From contig NZ_CADFGP010000017.1 in NCBI RefSeq assembly GCF_902833905.1, forward strand, positions 62,001 through 126,000: a DNA stretch of 64,000 nucleotides, read 5' to 3'. Within the stretch, counting starts at the first letter, position 1; the number at the start of each line of letters is the position of its first letter. Made by a program: the position numbers and the translations under genes. Shown here piece by piece: positions 8,735 to 19,236 of the stretch. The stretch comes from Paraburkholderia tuberum STM678 (lineage in GTDB: Bacteria; Pseudomonadota; Gammaproteobacteria; Burkholderiales; Burkholderiaceae). The notes below the pieces were generated by a model. That model was not told the origin of the DNA and did no database searches. It was given only the letters and a program-made list of their open reading frames with translations.

Positions 8735-9636
8735 GGCCGATCCAGCTTCGGATCGAGCGCATCGCGCAGACCGTCGCCGAGCAGATTGAACGCGAGCACG
8801 GTCAGGAAGATAGCGAGGCTCGGAAACAGCGCGATATGCGGCGCGGTCACCATGTCGGCGCGAGCTTCGTTGAGCATCGCGCCCCACTCGGGCGTCGGCG
8901 GCTGCGCGCCCAAGCCGAGAAACGACAGGCTCGCCGCCGTGATGATCGACGTGCCGATGCGCATCGTCAGATACACGACGACCGACGAAATCGTGCCCGG
9001 CAGAATGTGCCGCGCCATGATCGTCCAGTCCGACGCGCCGATGCTGCGCGCCGCCTCGACATAGGTGAGCTGCTTGAGCATCAGCGTATTGCCGCGCACG
9101 AGCCGCGCGAACGCCGGAATGCTGAAGATCGCCACGGCGCAGATCACGTTGATCATGCCGTTGCCGAGAATCGCGACCACGCCGATCGCGAGCAAAATGC
9201 CGGGGAACGCGAACAGCACGTCGGCCACGCGCATTGTGATGCGATCCCACCAGCCCTCGTAGTAACCGGCAAGCAGACCGAAGAACGTGCCGATCACCGC
9301 GCCGATCGCCACGGACAGAAAGCCTGCCTCGAGCGAAATGCGCGAGCCGACGAGGATGCGGCTGAAGATATCGCGGCCCAGCGAATCGACGCCGAACCAG
9401 TGCGCGGCCGACGGCCCCGCGTTCAGCGCGTCGTAGTCGAAGAAGTTCTCGGGATCGTACGGCACGATATGCGGCGCGATGATCGCGACCACGATCAGCA
9501 GCAGCACGAACACGCCGGCGGCCAGCGCGACATGCTGCTTGCGAAACTTGCGCCAGAACTCGCTCCACGGTGTGCGGATCGCGCGTTCGACGGCAGCGGG
9601 AGTGGCCGCATTCGGCCCGGTGGCAGTGGTGCTCAT
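8731..9636 (-). CDS. gsiD: Peptide/glutathione ABC transporter permease GsiD
   Basis: 301-residue inner-membrane permease of the DppC/OppC type. It has an N-terminal cytoplasmic tail, helix 1 at about 38-60, the typical HWFGVDSLGRDIFSR segment, and the EAA loop (EAARSIGAS) that contacts the ATPase. It forms a heterodimer with the upstream permease. Spacing to gsiC is 7 bp, and the 3' end overlaps the P1 peptidase start. The name follows the best match to the E. coli glutathione importer, whose operon also starts with iaaA; the real substrate here may be another peptide. Confidence 0.9.
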   Translation of the reverse strand: MSTTATGPNAATPAAVERAIRTPWSEFWRKFRKQHVALAAGVFVLLLIVVAIIAPHIVPYDPENFFDYDALNAGPSAAHWFGVDSLGRDIFSRILVGSRISLEAGFLSVAIGAVIGTFFGLLAGYYEGWWDRITMRVADVLFAFPGILLAIGVVAILGNGMINVICAVAIFSIPAFARLVRGNTLMLKQLTYVEAARSIGASDWTIMARHILPGTISSVVVYLTMRIGTSIITAASLSFLGLGAQPPTPEWGAMLNEARADMVTAPHIALFPSLAIFLTVLAFNLLGDGLRDALDPKLDRP

Positions 9637-9643
9637 GCGGACC

Positions 9644-10564
9644 TCACTTGAAACGGATGGTCGGGTTGATCACCGCGTACAGCACGTCGACGATCAGGTT
9701 GATGATGATGAATTCGAGCGAGAACAACAGCACCTCGGCCTGAATGATCGGATAGTCGCGCATCGACACCGCATCGACGAGCAAACGGCCGAGGCCTGGC
9801 CAGTTGAACACCACTTCGACGACGATCGAGCCGCCGAGCAGAAAGCCGAACTGCAACCCCATCATCGTGACGACGGGAATCAGCGCGTTGCGCAGGCAGT
9901 GCTTGATGATCACGAGCCGCTCGGGCACGCCCTTCGCACGCGCGGTGCGCACGAAGTCCTCGTGCAGCACCTCGACGAACGAGGCCCGCGTGAAGCGCGC
10001 CATCACGGCCGCGACCGCCGCGCCGAGCGTCAGCGACGGCAGCACGTAGCTGCGCCACGAACCGTCGCCGACGATCGGCAGCCAGCCGAGTTGCACCGAG
10101 AAAATCTGCATCAGCAGCATGCCGAGCGCGAACGCCGGAAACGAAATGCCCGACACCGCGAGCGTCATGCCCAGGCGGTCCGGCCAGCGGTTGCGCCACA
10201 CCGCCGAGGCGATGCCGATCGCCATGCCGATCACGACCGCCCACACCATGCTCGCGATCGTCAGCCACAACGTCGGGAAGAAGCGTTCCGCAATCTCCTG
10301 GCTCACCGGCCGCTTGCTGCGCGTCGAAACGCCGAAGTCGCCATGCGCCATCCGCCAGAAGAAACGGACGAACTGCTGCGGCAGCGGCTTGTCGAGCCCG
10401 AGGTCGGAGCGCACGAGGGCCACGGTCGCCTCGTCCGCTTCAGGACCGGCGGCGAGCCGCGCCGGATCGCCCGGCAGCAGATGCACGAACAGGAACACCA
10501 GCACGGCGACAATGAAGAGCGTCGGCAGCAGGCCTAGCAGACGTTTGACGAGGAAGTTCAGCAT
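9644..10564 (-). CDS. gsiC: Peptide/glutathione ABC transporter permease GsiC
   Basis: 306-residue DppB/OppB-type permease with six predicted helices. The N-terminus MLNFLVKRLLGLLPTLFIVA gives helix 1, followed by HLLPGDPA, a signature of this family. The EAA-type loop is RTARAKGVPERLVIIKH. The start at 10564 matches the usual family N-terminus; nine more upstream codons are open but unlikely. It pairs with GsiD to form the membrane channel. Confidence 0.9.
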   Translation of the reverse strand: MLNFLVKRLLGLLPTLFIVAVLVFLFVHLLPGDPARLAAGPEADEATVALVRSDLGLDKPLPQQFVRFFWRMAHGDFGVSTRSKRPVSQEIAERFFPTLWLTIASMVWAVVIGMAIGIASAVWRNRWPDRLGMTLAVSGISFPAFALGMLLMQIFSVQLGWLPIVGDGSWRSYVLPSLTLGAAVAAVMARFTRASFVEVLHEDFVRTARAKGVPERLVIIKHCLRNALIPVVTMMGLQFGFLLGGSIVVEVVFNWPGLGRLLVDAVSMRDYPIIQAEVLLFSLEFIIINLIVDVLYAVINPTIRFK

Positions 10565-10691
10565 GAAACCAATCTGGCAAATGAGCGGCAAATGAGCGGC
10601 AAATCAGGCGGGCAACGAGGACTCGTGTGCGGCGGCGGCGCGGCGGCGGGCTGGGTGAACCGCCGCCTGCGCATGCCGCCTCGTCAGCTCA

Positions 10692-12254
10692 TCACTTGAT
10701 CGCGATCTCGTCGAAGTTGAACGAGCCGTCCGGCGCGACGTAAGCGCCCGACAGACGCTTGCTGCGCGCATACACGACCTTCTCCTTGACGAGGAAGATC
10801 CACGGCGCGTCGGCCCAGATGCGCTTCTGCGCGTCGGTGTAGAGCGCGGCCTTCTGCGTGCGGTCGGTGGTTTCGAGCGCCTGCTTCAGATCGTTGTCGA
10901 CCGCGTCGTTCTTGTAGTACGACGTGTTGACCATCTTCGGCGGAATCGAGTAGCCCGCGAGCAGCGGGCTGATCGCCCAGTCGGCCTCGCCGGTCGACGA
11001 CGACCAGCCCGCGTAGTACATCCGCACCGGCGCGGTCGCCGGGTCCTGCGCGCTTTCGACCTTGGCGACGCGCTGACCCGCTTCGAGCGCCTCGACGCTG
11101 GCCTTGATGCCGACCTGCGCGAGCTGCTGCTGCACGAACTGGATCACCTTCTGCGCGGTCGAGTAGTTATACGCGGACCACAGCGTCGTTTCGAAGCCGT
11201 TCGGATAGCCCGCTTCCTTCAGCAGTTCGCGCGCCTTCGCGGGATCGTACGGCCAGGGTCCGAGCTTGACCGCATAGTCGACGCCCTGCGGCACGACGCC
11301 GTCGGCCGGCGTCGCGTACCCGGCGAACGCGACCTTCGTCAGCGCTTCCTTGTTGACCGCGTAATTCAGCGCCTCACGCACCTTCGGGTTGTCGAACGGC
11401 TTCTGGTTCATGTTCATGCTGATGTAGCGCTCGATGATCGACGGCGCCGCGATCAGATCGACCTTCGGGCTCGACTGCAGTTGCGCGGCCTGCTCGAACG
11501 GCACCTGGAACGCGAAGTCCGCTTCGCCGGTGCGGATCAGCGCGGCACGCGTGTTGTTGTCGACGACCGGCTTCCAGTCGATCGCATCGATCTTCGGATA
11601 ACCCTTCTTCCAGTAGCCGGCGAACTTCTTCACGGTCAGGTCGCCGGCCGGGTCCCACTTCACGAGTTCGAACGGGCCCGTGCCGACCGGATGAAACGCG
11701 ATGTCCTTGCCATACTTCTTCAGCGCGTCCGGCGAGATCATCACCGCAGACGGATGCGCGAGCACGTTGATGAACGCCGAGAACGGCGTTTTCAGCGTGA
11801 CGCGCACCGTGTACGGATCGACCACTTCCGTTTTCTCGATGCGGCTGAACATGTTGTAGCGCTTCAGCTTGTTGGCCGGATCGGTCACGCGGTCGAAGTT
11901 CGCCTTCACCGCGGCCGCATTGAAGTCGGTGCCGTCCTGGAACTTCACGCCATGGCGCAGCTTGATCGTATAGACGCGCGCGTCGGGGCTCGCCTCATAG
12001 CTGTCGGCGAGCACGTTGACGAGCTTCATGTCCTTGTCGAAGCCGAACAGCCCCTGATAGAACGATTTCGCGACCGCCTGCGACAGCGTGTCGTTCGCGT
12101 CGTACGGATCGAGCGACGTGAAGGTCGACGCGACGGCCATCACGGCCGTCGTTTCGGCGTGCGCCAGATTGCCCGCGAGCGTCGCGAACACCACCGCGCC
12201 GCCGCTGACGAGCGCGCGCAAACGAAACGGAGAGGACGGGAACAGCAGGTTCAT
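10692..12254 (-). CDS. gsiB: Periplasmic substrate-binding protein GsiB
   Basis: 520-residue SBP_bac_5 family solute-binding protein. A signal peptide ends near AHAETT (residues 31-36). Family stretches include LRHGVKFQDGTDFNA, PVGTGPFELVKW and the later NPKVREALNYAVNKEALT. It captures short peptides or glutathione in the periplasm for GsiC/D. It is separated from gsiC by 127 bp and from gsiA by 153 bp, wider gaps than elsewhere in the operon. That would allow separate message processing giving more binding protein, but I see no terminator in the gaps. Confidence 0.92.
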   Translation of the reverse strand: MNLLFPSSPFRLRALVSGGAVVFATLAGNLAHAETTAVMAVASTFTSLDPYDANDTLSQAVAKSFYQGLFGFDKDMKLVNVLADSYEASPDARVYTIKLRHGVKFQDGTDFNAAAVKANFDRVTDPANKLKRYNMFSRIEKTEVVDPYTVRVTLKTPFSAFINVLAHPSAVMISPDALKKYGKDIAFHPVGTGPFELVKWDPAGDLTVKKFAGYWKKGYPKIDAIDWKPVVDNNTRAALIRTGEADFAFQVPFEQAAQLQSSPKVDLIAAPSIIERYISMNMNQKPFDNPKVREALNYAVNKEALTKVAFAGYATPADGVVPQGVDYAVKLGPWPYDPAKARELLKEAGYPNGFETTLWSAYNYSTAQKVIQFVQQQLAQVGIKASVEALEAGQRVAKVESAQDPATAPVRMYYAGWSSSTGEADWAISPLLAGYSIPPKMVNTSYYKNDAVDNDLKQALETTDRTQKAALYTDAQKRIWADAPWIFLVKEKVVYARSKRLSGAYVAPDGSFNFDEIAIK

Positions 12255-12407
12255 GAGATTGCTCCAGGCTGCGAGTTAAGGATGTGACAGGGCCGTTATG
12301 GTTGGTGTGGCTTCAAGTGCTGATGTTTCTCTTGCTGTTGCTTCGATTGCCGATGCTTCGGGTCTCGCGCTTCAGGTCTTCCGCTTCAATGCGATGCGGC
12401 GCTTCGC

Positions 12408-14330
<1,923 letters not shown>

Positions 14331-14400
14331 GGTGGTTCCTTTGCTTTGAATTCGAACGCGGCTAACGGGGCCTCAGGCATGTGGCGACACGCTTCAGCGG

Positions 14401-15390
14401 CTAGCGATAGATCGCCGTCACCGGCGCTTCGCCGAGCCGCGCGAAACCGCGGTACATACCCTCGGTATTGAACGGCAGCGTGACGTTGCCCCGCGCGTCG
14501 ACGGCGACGAGGCCGCCGCGTCCGTCGATCTTCGGCAAGCGGTTCATCACGACGTCGTGCGCGGCTTCTTCGAGCGACACCTGGCGATAGGCCATCTGCG
14601 CGGCGACGTCGTAGGCGGCGACCATGCGCATGAACATTTCGCCCGCGCCGGTGGTCGATACCGCGCAGGTCGCGTCGTCCGCGTAGCAGCCCGCGCCGAT
14701 CAGCGGCGTATCGCCGACGCGGCCCACCTGCTTGTTGGTCACGCCGCCCGTCGAGGTCGCCGCGGCGAGATGCCCGTGGCGGTCGAGCGCGACTGCGCCG
14801 ACGGTGCCGAACTTGCGATTCGGATCGATCGGCTCGTGCGGCGTCGGGTCGTCGTTGCTCGAAGCCGTGGACGCGAGCGTCGCGGCGTCGTGATCGAGCA
14901 TCGGACGCTGCTGCTCACGCGCCAGTTGCCATTGGCGATAGCGCGCGTCGGTATCGAAGTAGCCGTTGTCGACGAACTCGAGCCCCTGCGCGGCCGCGAA
15001 CGCTTCCGCGCCGTCACCGGTGAACAGCACGTGGTCGCTGCGCTCGAGCACGCGGCGCGCGGCGAGAATCGGATTGCGCACGCGCTTCACGCAACAGATC
15101 GCGCCTGCGTCGAGCGTGCGGCCGTCCATGATCGCGGCGTCGAGCTCGTGCGTGCCGGCCGCCGTGTAGACCGCGCCGTGGCCCGCATTGAAGAGCGCGC
15201 AGTCTTCGAGCAGCCGCACCGCTTCGCTGACCGCGTCGAGCGCGCTGCCGCCGTCGGCGAGCACGCGCTGGCCAGCGCTCAGCACCGCGTTGAGCGCCGC
15301 GTGATATCCGGTTTCGGCGCTGGCCGACATCGACGTGCGCAGGATCGTCCCGGCCCCGCCGTGAATGGCAATGACTGCGTTGGAGTTCAT
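14401..15390 (-). CDS. iaaA: Isoaspartyl peptidase / L-asparaginase
   Basis: 329-residue Ntn hydrolase (plant-type asparaginase). It removes N-terminal isoaspartyl residues from beta-aspartyl dipeptides and hydrolyses asparagine. It is made as a proenzyme that cleaves itself before a threonine; here the site is Gly195-Thr196 in FGTVGAVALD. The N-terminal AIHGGAGT and the product-binding GVTNKQVGRVGDTPLIGAGCYAD stretch are intact. The start overlaps the regulator stop by four bases (15387-15390). In E. coli the same gene precedes gsiABCD, supporting a joint role in using gamma- or beta-linked peptides. Confidence 0.94.
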   Translation of the reverse strand: MNSNAVIAIHGGAGTILRTSMSASAETGYHAALNAVLSAGQRVLADGGSALDAVSEAVRLLEDCALFNAGHGAVYTAAGTHELDAAIMDGRTLDAGAICCVKRVRNPILAARRVLERSDHVLFTGDGAEAFAAAQGLEFVDNGYFDTDARYRQWQLAREQQRPMLDHDAATLASTASSNDDPTPHEPIDPNRKFGTVGAVALDRHGHLAAATSTGGVTNKQVGRVGDTPLIGAGCYADDATCAVSTTGAGEMFMRMVAAYDVAAQMAYRQVSLEEAAHDVVMNRLPKIDGRGGLVAVDARGNVTLPFNTEGMYRGFARLGEAPVTAIYR

Positions 15391-16478
15391 CGTTTGGATC
15401 GTGGAGTGCGGGTGGTTCGGGGAGCGCGGGGTGCTGTGATGGCTTTTGCTTCGGCATCCCTGGCTTTCGTGCTTCCGGCTTGGGTGCTGTCGGCCTTTGC
15501 GCCGTCGCTGTGTTTTAGCCTTGCAGCCTTCGCGCGCGCGGCTTTGCTCAGGGCGCGCGCCGGCTCCTGCGCGGCGCCGGCCGCGCCCGACTGCGGATCG
15601 AACAGCCACGGCAGCACGAACTCGCTGACCTCGGCGGCCGCCTTGACCGAGCGTTGCGCGCGATACGCCACCGCGTCGCACAACGCCTCGATGACCGCGA
15701 GCACGGCCGAATCGGCATTCGACGCGAGACGCCGGTCGGTGCGGACATACAGCGACAGGTCCGCGAACCGCACGAGCGGCGAGCGCGGACCGTCGGTGAG
15801 CGCAAGCACGCGTGCGCCGCGTTCGGAGGCGCGGCGCGCGAGTTCGATCGTGTCCTCGACATAGCGCGGAAACGCGATGCCGATCACGAGATCGCCCGGG
15901 CCCGAACCCACGAGGTGCCGCGCCGCATGCGACGGCCCGCCGCTCAGCGCCAGCGAATGCACGTTGTCGTGATACGGCAGCAGTCCGTGCTCCATCAGGC
16001 TCGCGAGAAACGCGCTGGCGCCGAAGCCGACCACGAATACGCGACGCGCGGCGATGATCGCGTCGACGGCGGCGTCGGCGGTCGCGCGATCGATCGACGT
16101 ACGCGTTGCGTGCAGATTGTTGGCGGCCTGCTCGAGCGACGCGTCGATCAGATCGTCACCGGCCGCGAGCGTTTCCTGCGCGCTGCGCAGCCGCTCGACC
16201 GGCGCGAGCGTCGCCTCGAAGCCACGCACGAGCGCCTCGCGAAACTGCGGATAACCGTCGAAGCCGAGCGCGCGCGCAAAGCGATTCGCGCTCGCGACCG
16301 ACGCGCCGACCACGCTCGCGAGCTCGTCGATACGCATCGTCGCCGCGCGGAACAGATGGGCCAGCACGTACTCGCCCATGCGCTGGTGGATTGGCGTGAG
16401 CGTCGGCATCGCGGCGGTGATGCGCGCGGCGATGGCCTGCTCGGCGGAGTTCGACACGGCGGACGGGTGATGGATCAT
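15387..16478 (-). CDS. MurR/RpiR family transcriptional regulator
   Basis: 363-residue regulator. An RpiR-type helix-turn-helix lies at about 28-80 (LASVVGASVASANRFARALGF) and a SIS sugar-isomerase-fold effector domain at about 130-275. Residues 295-363 form an unusual Ala/Lys/Arg/Thr-rich tail, probably disordered and possibly able to bind nucleic acid. RpiR proteins usually sense phosphosugars, including cell-wall sugars. It is the first gene of the peptide operon and its stop overlaps iaaA. Operator-like palindromes and a TATAAT box lie just upstream, so autoregulation of the whole operon is likely. Confidence 0.92.
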   Translation of the reverse strand: MIHHPSAVSNSAEQAIAARITAAMPTLTPIHQRMGEYVLAHLFRAATMRIDELASVVGASVASANRFARALGFDGYPQFREALVRGFEATLAPVERLRSAQETLAAGDDLIDASLEQAANNLHATRTSIDRATADAAVDAIIAARRVFVVGFGASAFLASLMEHGLLPYHDNVHSLALSGGPSHAARHLVGSGPGDLVIGIAFPRYVEDTIELARRASERGARVLALTDGPRSPLVRFADLSLYVRTDRRLASNADSAVLAVIEALCDAVAYRAQRSVKAAAEVSEFVLPWLFDPQSGAAGAAQEPARALSKAARAKAARLKHSDGAKADSTQAGSTKARDAEAKAITAPRAPRTTRTPRSKR

Positions 16479-16515
16479 GCGGGCGGAAAGGCGCGGTTGT
16501 TCTATGTGAACGGGA

Positions 16516-16531
16516 TGAAATTATATTTACA
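16516..16531. promoter_or_regulatory. Putative RpiR operator O1 over the -10 box
   Basis: TGAAATTATATTTACA, an imperfect palindrome, covers a perfect minus-strand TATAAT (16520-16525) about 42 bp upstream of the regulator start. A recognisable -35 is weak (TTTCTG near 16543-16548), as in an activator- or repressor-governed promoter. It resembles the sites at 16547-16562 and 16637-16652. Confidence 0.5.
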
Positions 16532-16546
16532 TGAAACACGCGCAGA

Positions 16547-16562
16547 AAAAAATTCATTTTCA
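16547..16562. promoter_or_regulatory. Putative RpiR operator O2
   Basis: AAAAAATTCATTTTCA matches O3 at 13 of 16 positions. Its centre is 31 bp from that of O1, three helical turns, so both would face the same side of DNA. It overlaps the expected -35 region of the minus-strand promoter. Confidence 0.45.
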
Positions 16563-16630
16563 TTATTTCGAGGGTTTTCACCGACCGAAGGTATTCAGAC
16601 AACGGAGTTCGGCATCCACGCCATGCCGCA

Positions 16631-16658
16631 CCCCGATGAAAATCCATTTTCATCGGGG
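16631..16658. promoter_or_regulatory. Perfect dyad: operator O3 or terminator
   Basis: CCCCGATGAAAAT, a CC spacer, then its exact reverse complement (13-bp arms). The core TGAAAATCCATTTTCA (16637-16652) is the best copy of the O1/O2 motif. It lies between the regulator promoter and the 3' end of the MFS gene, so it could also fold as an RNA hairpin ending MFS transcription. It lacks a U-run, which favours a DNA-binding role. Confidence 0.5.
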
Positions 16659-16694
16659 CGATGGGTGGCTTCACCGCGTGCCGCGCTCCGCCGC

Positions 16695-17963
16695 TCAGCA
16701 CGCCGCCGCGCTCTGTTCGGGAATGCCCATGAGCCGCGCCGCCGGCGACATCACGATGATCAGCGCCTGCACGACGAACGCGAGCGACGCCGCGACCAGA
16801 CACACGTCGATGCTCCAGCGCGCGCTGAGCGCGGCGCCGAGCAGCGCGCCCACCGGCCGCGCGCCGTAGGTGGCGGTGCTGATCAGCGCGGACACGCGGC
16901 CGATCATCCGTTCGGGCGTGATCGCCTGACGCAGCGTGGTCGAGCCGACGACCCACAGGATTGGTCCCGCGCCGAGCAGGAAGAAGCTCGCGAGCGCGAG
17001 CCAGAACGATGGGACGATCAGCGTCGCCACCATCACGAGCGACGCGAGCAGGCCGCACGACGGTCCGACGATCAGCAGACGGCCGAATGCGAGACGCCGC
17101 GCGACCGCGGGCGCGGCGAGCGCGCCGCAGACCATGCCGACCCCGTACGCGCCGAGCGTCACGCCGACCGCCGAGGCATTGAGCCCCAGCCGATGCACCG
17201 CGTAAGGCACATAGATCGCCTGCAGGATGAAGAAGCCGAGATTGAAGAACACGGCGGTCAGCAGCATCGGCAGCAGCAACGGATCGCGCAGCACGAAGCG
17301 CGTGCCGTCGCGCAGCTCCAGCATGAAGTGCCGCCGCGGCGCGGCCGCGCGCGGCGGCTCGCGCAATCCCGCCAGCAACGCGACCGCGAACGCCGACAAC
17401 ATCGCCGCGCCGCCATACGCCCAGCCCGCGCCGATCCAGCCGACCAGCACGCCGCCCAGCGCCGGCCCCGCCGAATACGCGACGCTGCGTGCGAGTTCGA
17501 GCCGGCCGTTCGCGCTCGCATAGGCGTCGCGCGGCACGATCGACGGCACCAGCGACGGCGCCGCAACGTTGTAGGCGACCGTACCCGTCGCGGCGACGAA
17601 GCCGAGCGCGGCGAGCAGCGGCAGGTTCAGCGCATGCGTGAGCACCAGCAGCAGCACGCACAGCATCGCGCAGACCCGCACGCTCTCGGCGAGCGTCATC
17701 AGCACGCGGCGCGAGCGGCGGTCGGCCCAGACGCCGAGCGGCATCGACAGCAACAGGAACGGCAGCGTCTGCGCGGTTTGCAGCAGACCAGTATCGCGCG
17801 CGTCGGCGCCGAGCGCGAACACCGCGACGAGCGGCGCGGCGGCGAGGCTGATCTGCTCCGCCGATTGCGCGCACGGGTTCGACCAGGCGAGGCGCTGGAA
17901 TGCGCGGGGCAGACGTTGCGCATTGGACGGCGAAGACGACGAAGGGGAAGACGTGGCGGACAT
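16695..17963 (-). CDS. MFS transporter (EntS-like exporter family)
   Basis: 422-residue transporter with 12 predicted membrane helices, closest in pattern to the EntS/MFS_3 group of drug or siderophore exporters. MFS motif A appears as GVWADRRSRRV at 77-87. Residues 1-30 form a Ser/Pro-rich cytoplasmic tail. It lies divergent from rsuA with 94 bp between starts. Its substrate is not indicated by neighbours, and it is probably not part of the peptide operon. Confidence 0.85.
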   Translation of the reverse strand: MSATSSPSSSSPSNAQRLPRAFQRLAWSNPCAQSAEQISLAAAPLVAVFALGADARDTGLLQTAQTLPFLLLSMPLGVWADRRSRRVLMTLAESVRVCAMLCVLLLVLTHALNLPLLAALGFVAATGTVAYNVAAPSLVPSIVPRDAYASANGRLELARSVAYSAGPALGGVLVGWIGAGWAYGGAAMLSAFAVALLAGLREPPRAAAPRRHFMLELRDGTRFVLRDPLLLPMLLTAVFFNLGFFILQAIYVPYAVHRLGLNASAVGVTLGAYGVGMVCGALAAPAVARRLAFGRLLIVGPSCGLLASLVMVATLIVPSFWLALASFFLLGAGPILWVVGSTTLRQAITPERMIGRVSALISTATYGARPVGALLGAALSARWSIDVCLVAASLAFVVQALIIVMSPAARLMGIPEQSAAAC

Positions 17964-18057
17964 CGATGCACTCCCGAGGTTTGACGTGAGGCATTCATCG
18001 TCGGCGCTCAGGGCCTGCGGGGCGCTCCGCTTCTTGCGGTGTTATTCTTCGCTCGCC

Positions 18058-18768
18058 ATGAATCTCGAAAGCATCCTCTTCACTCAAGGTTTCGGTTCGC
18101 GCCGCCAATGCCGTGCGCTGATCGGCGACGGCCGCGTCAGCGTCGACGGTGCGATTTGCACCGATGCCGACGCCGATTTCGCTGTTGATGGCGGCGCGTT
18201 GCATTTTAACGTCGACGGCGTCGAATGGCCGTATCGCGAGCACGCGTATCTGCTGCTGAACAAGCCCATCGGCTACGAATGCTCGCGCGATCCGCAGCAT
18301 CATCTGAGCGTGTTCAGCCTGCTGCCGCCGCAGTTCGCCGAGCGCGGCGTGCAGTGCGTCGGCCGTCTCGATCAGGACACCACGGGCCTCCTGCTGCTCT
18401 CCGACGACGGCAAGTTCGTGCATCAGTTCACGTCGCCGAAACGCAAGGTGCCGAAGCTCTACGTCGCGACCACGCGCCATCCGCTCGACGACGCGCAGCT
18501 CGCCGCGCTGCGCGACGGCGTGCTGCTGCACGGCGAAACGAAACCCAGCGCCGCGCTCGACGCCCAGGCGCGCGACACTCACACGCTCGCGCTCACCGTG
18601 CTCGAAGGCAAATACCACCAGGTCAAGCGGATGATCGCGGCCTCGGGCAACCGCTGCGAGGCGCTGCATCGCGAACGGATCGGTGAGCTCGCGCTTCCCG
18701 CGGCGCTCGCGCCCGGCGCATGGCAATGGCTCGACGCAGCGGGTCTTGCCGCGCTGCGGGCCGGGTAA
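18058..18768 (+). CDS. rsuA: 16S rRNA pseudouridine(516) synthase RsuA
   Basis: 236-residue RsuA/RluB/E/F-family enzyme. An N-terminal S4 RNA-binding domain covers about residues 1-55. The catalytic domain has NKPIGYECS (68-76) and the signature GRLDQDTTGLLLLSDDG with catalytic Asp105. The C-terminal EGKYHQVKRM stretch is typical. Length and an S4 domain with this signature fit RsuA, which makes pseudouridine 516 in 16S rRNA. The start is the first ATG that includes the complete S4 domain. Confidence 0.9.
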   Translation: MNLESILFTQGFGSRRQCRALIGDGRVSVDGAICTDADADFAVDGGALHFNVDGVEWPYREHAYLLLNKPIGYECSRDPQHHLSVFSLLPPQFAERGVQCVGRLDQDTTGLLLLSDDGKFVHQFTSPKRKVPKLYVATTRHPLDDAQLAALRDGVLLHGETKPSAALDAQARDTHTLALTVLEGKYHQVKRMIAASGNRCEALHRERIGELALPAALAPGAWQWLDAAGLAALRAG

Positions 18769-18935
18769 ACGACTAGCCGCAACGAGGGCCCGCCTAAGCC
18801 CTTGATGCGCCGGAGAAAGCCCGCGCGCATTGCGGTGCACCGAACATAGGCCGTTGCGTTGCAGCATGCCGTTGCTTACATATCGCCCTATACTCGTCTA
18901 AACAAACGACTACAAAGGTTTCAAGGAGGGGCGCC

Positions 18936-19124
18936 ATGCAAATCGACGGCACGATGGCGTTTTCGCACGCGATGATCTCGTTTATCTGCCTTGCGCTGCT
19001 GCTGGTCGGCGGATTGCTGGTCATCATGCGGCTGCGCCATAAGTACCATCCGAATCTGATCGGCGCATTGATCGGCGGCATGCTGTGCTTCCTGTTGCTG
19101 GAAGTGCTGCCTGCGCTGACCTGA
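18936..19124 (+). CDS. Small two-helix membrane protein, unknown
   Basis: A 62-residue protein with two hydrophobic helices, at about 13-31 and 41-59, joined by a short basic loop (RLRHKYHPN). The ribosome site is very strong (AAGGAGGGG, 5 nt before ATG) and a TATACT -10-like box lies about 50 bp upstream, so it is probably expressed on its own. I recognise no family. Small hairpin membrane proteins of this kind often modulate larger membrane proteins, but nothing here shows a partner. Confidence 0.7.
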   Translation: MQIDGTMAFSHAMISFICLALLLVGGLLVIMRLRHKYHPNLIGALIGGMLCFLLLEVLPALT

Positions 19125-19236
19125 TGCCGGTTGGACCGCACAGCTCGTGTTGCGCGGCGCATTGATGCGGTGCGGCGGATACGCTTGGCGGGGCAACTCC
19201 GCCCTCGCGAGGCGATATTTTGTTTCTGCTGCCGCC

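Noticed and set aside
15654..17984. 776-codon plus-strand frame across rpiR and MFS genes
   Set aside because: Opposite two recognised genes and continuous through their intergenic region; no protein features.
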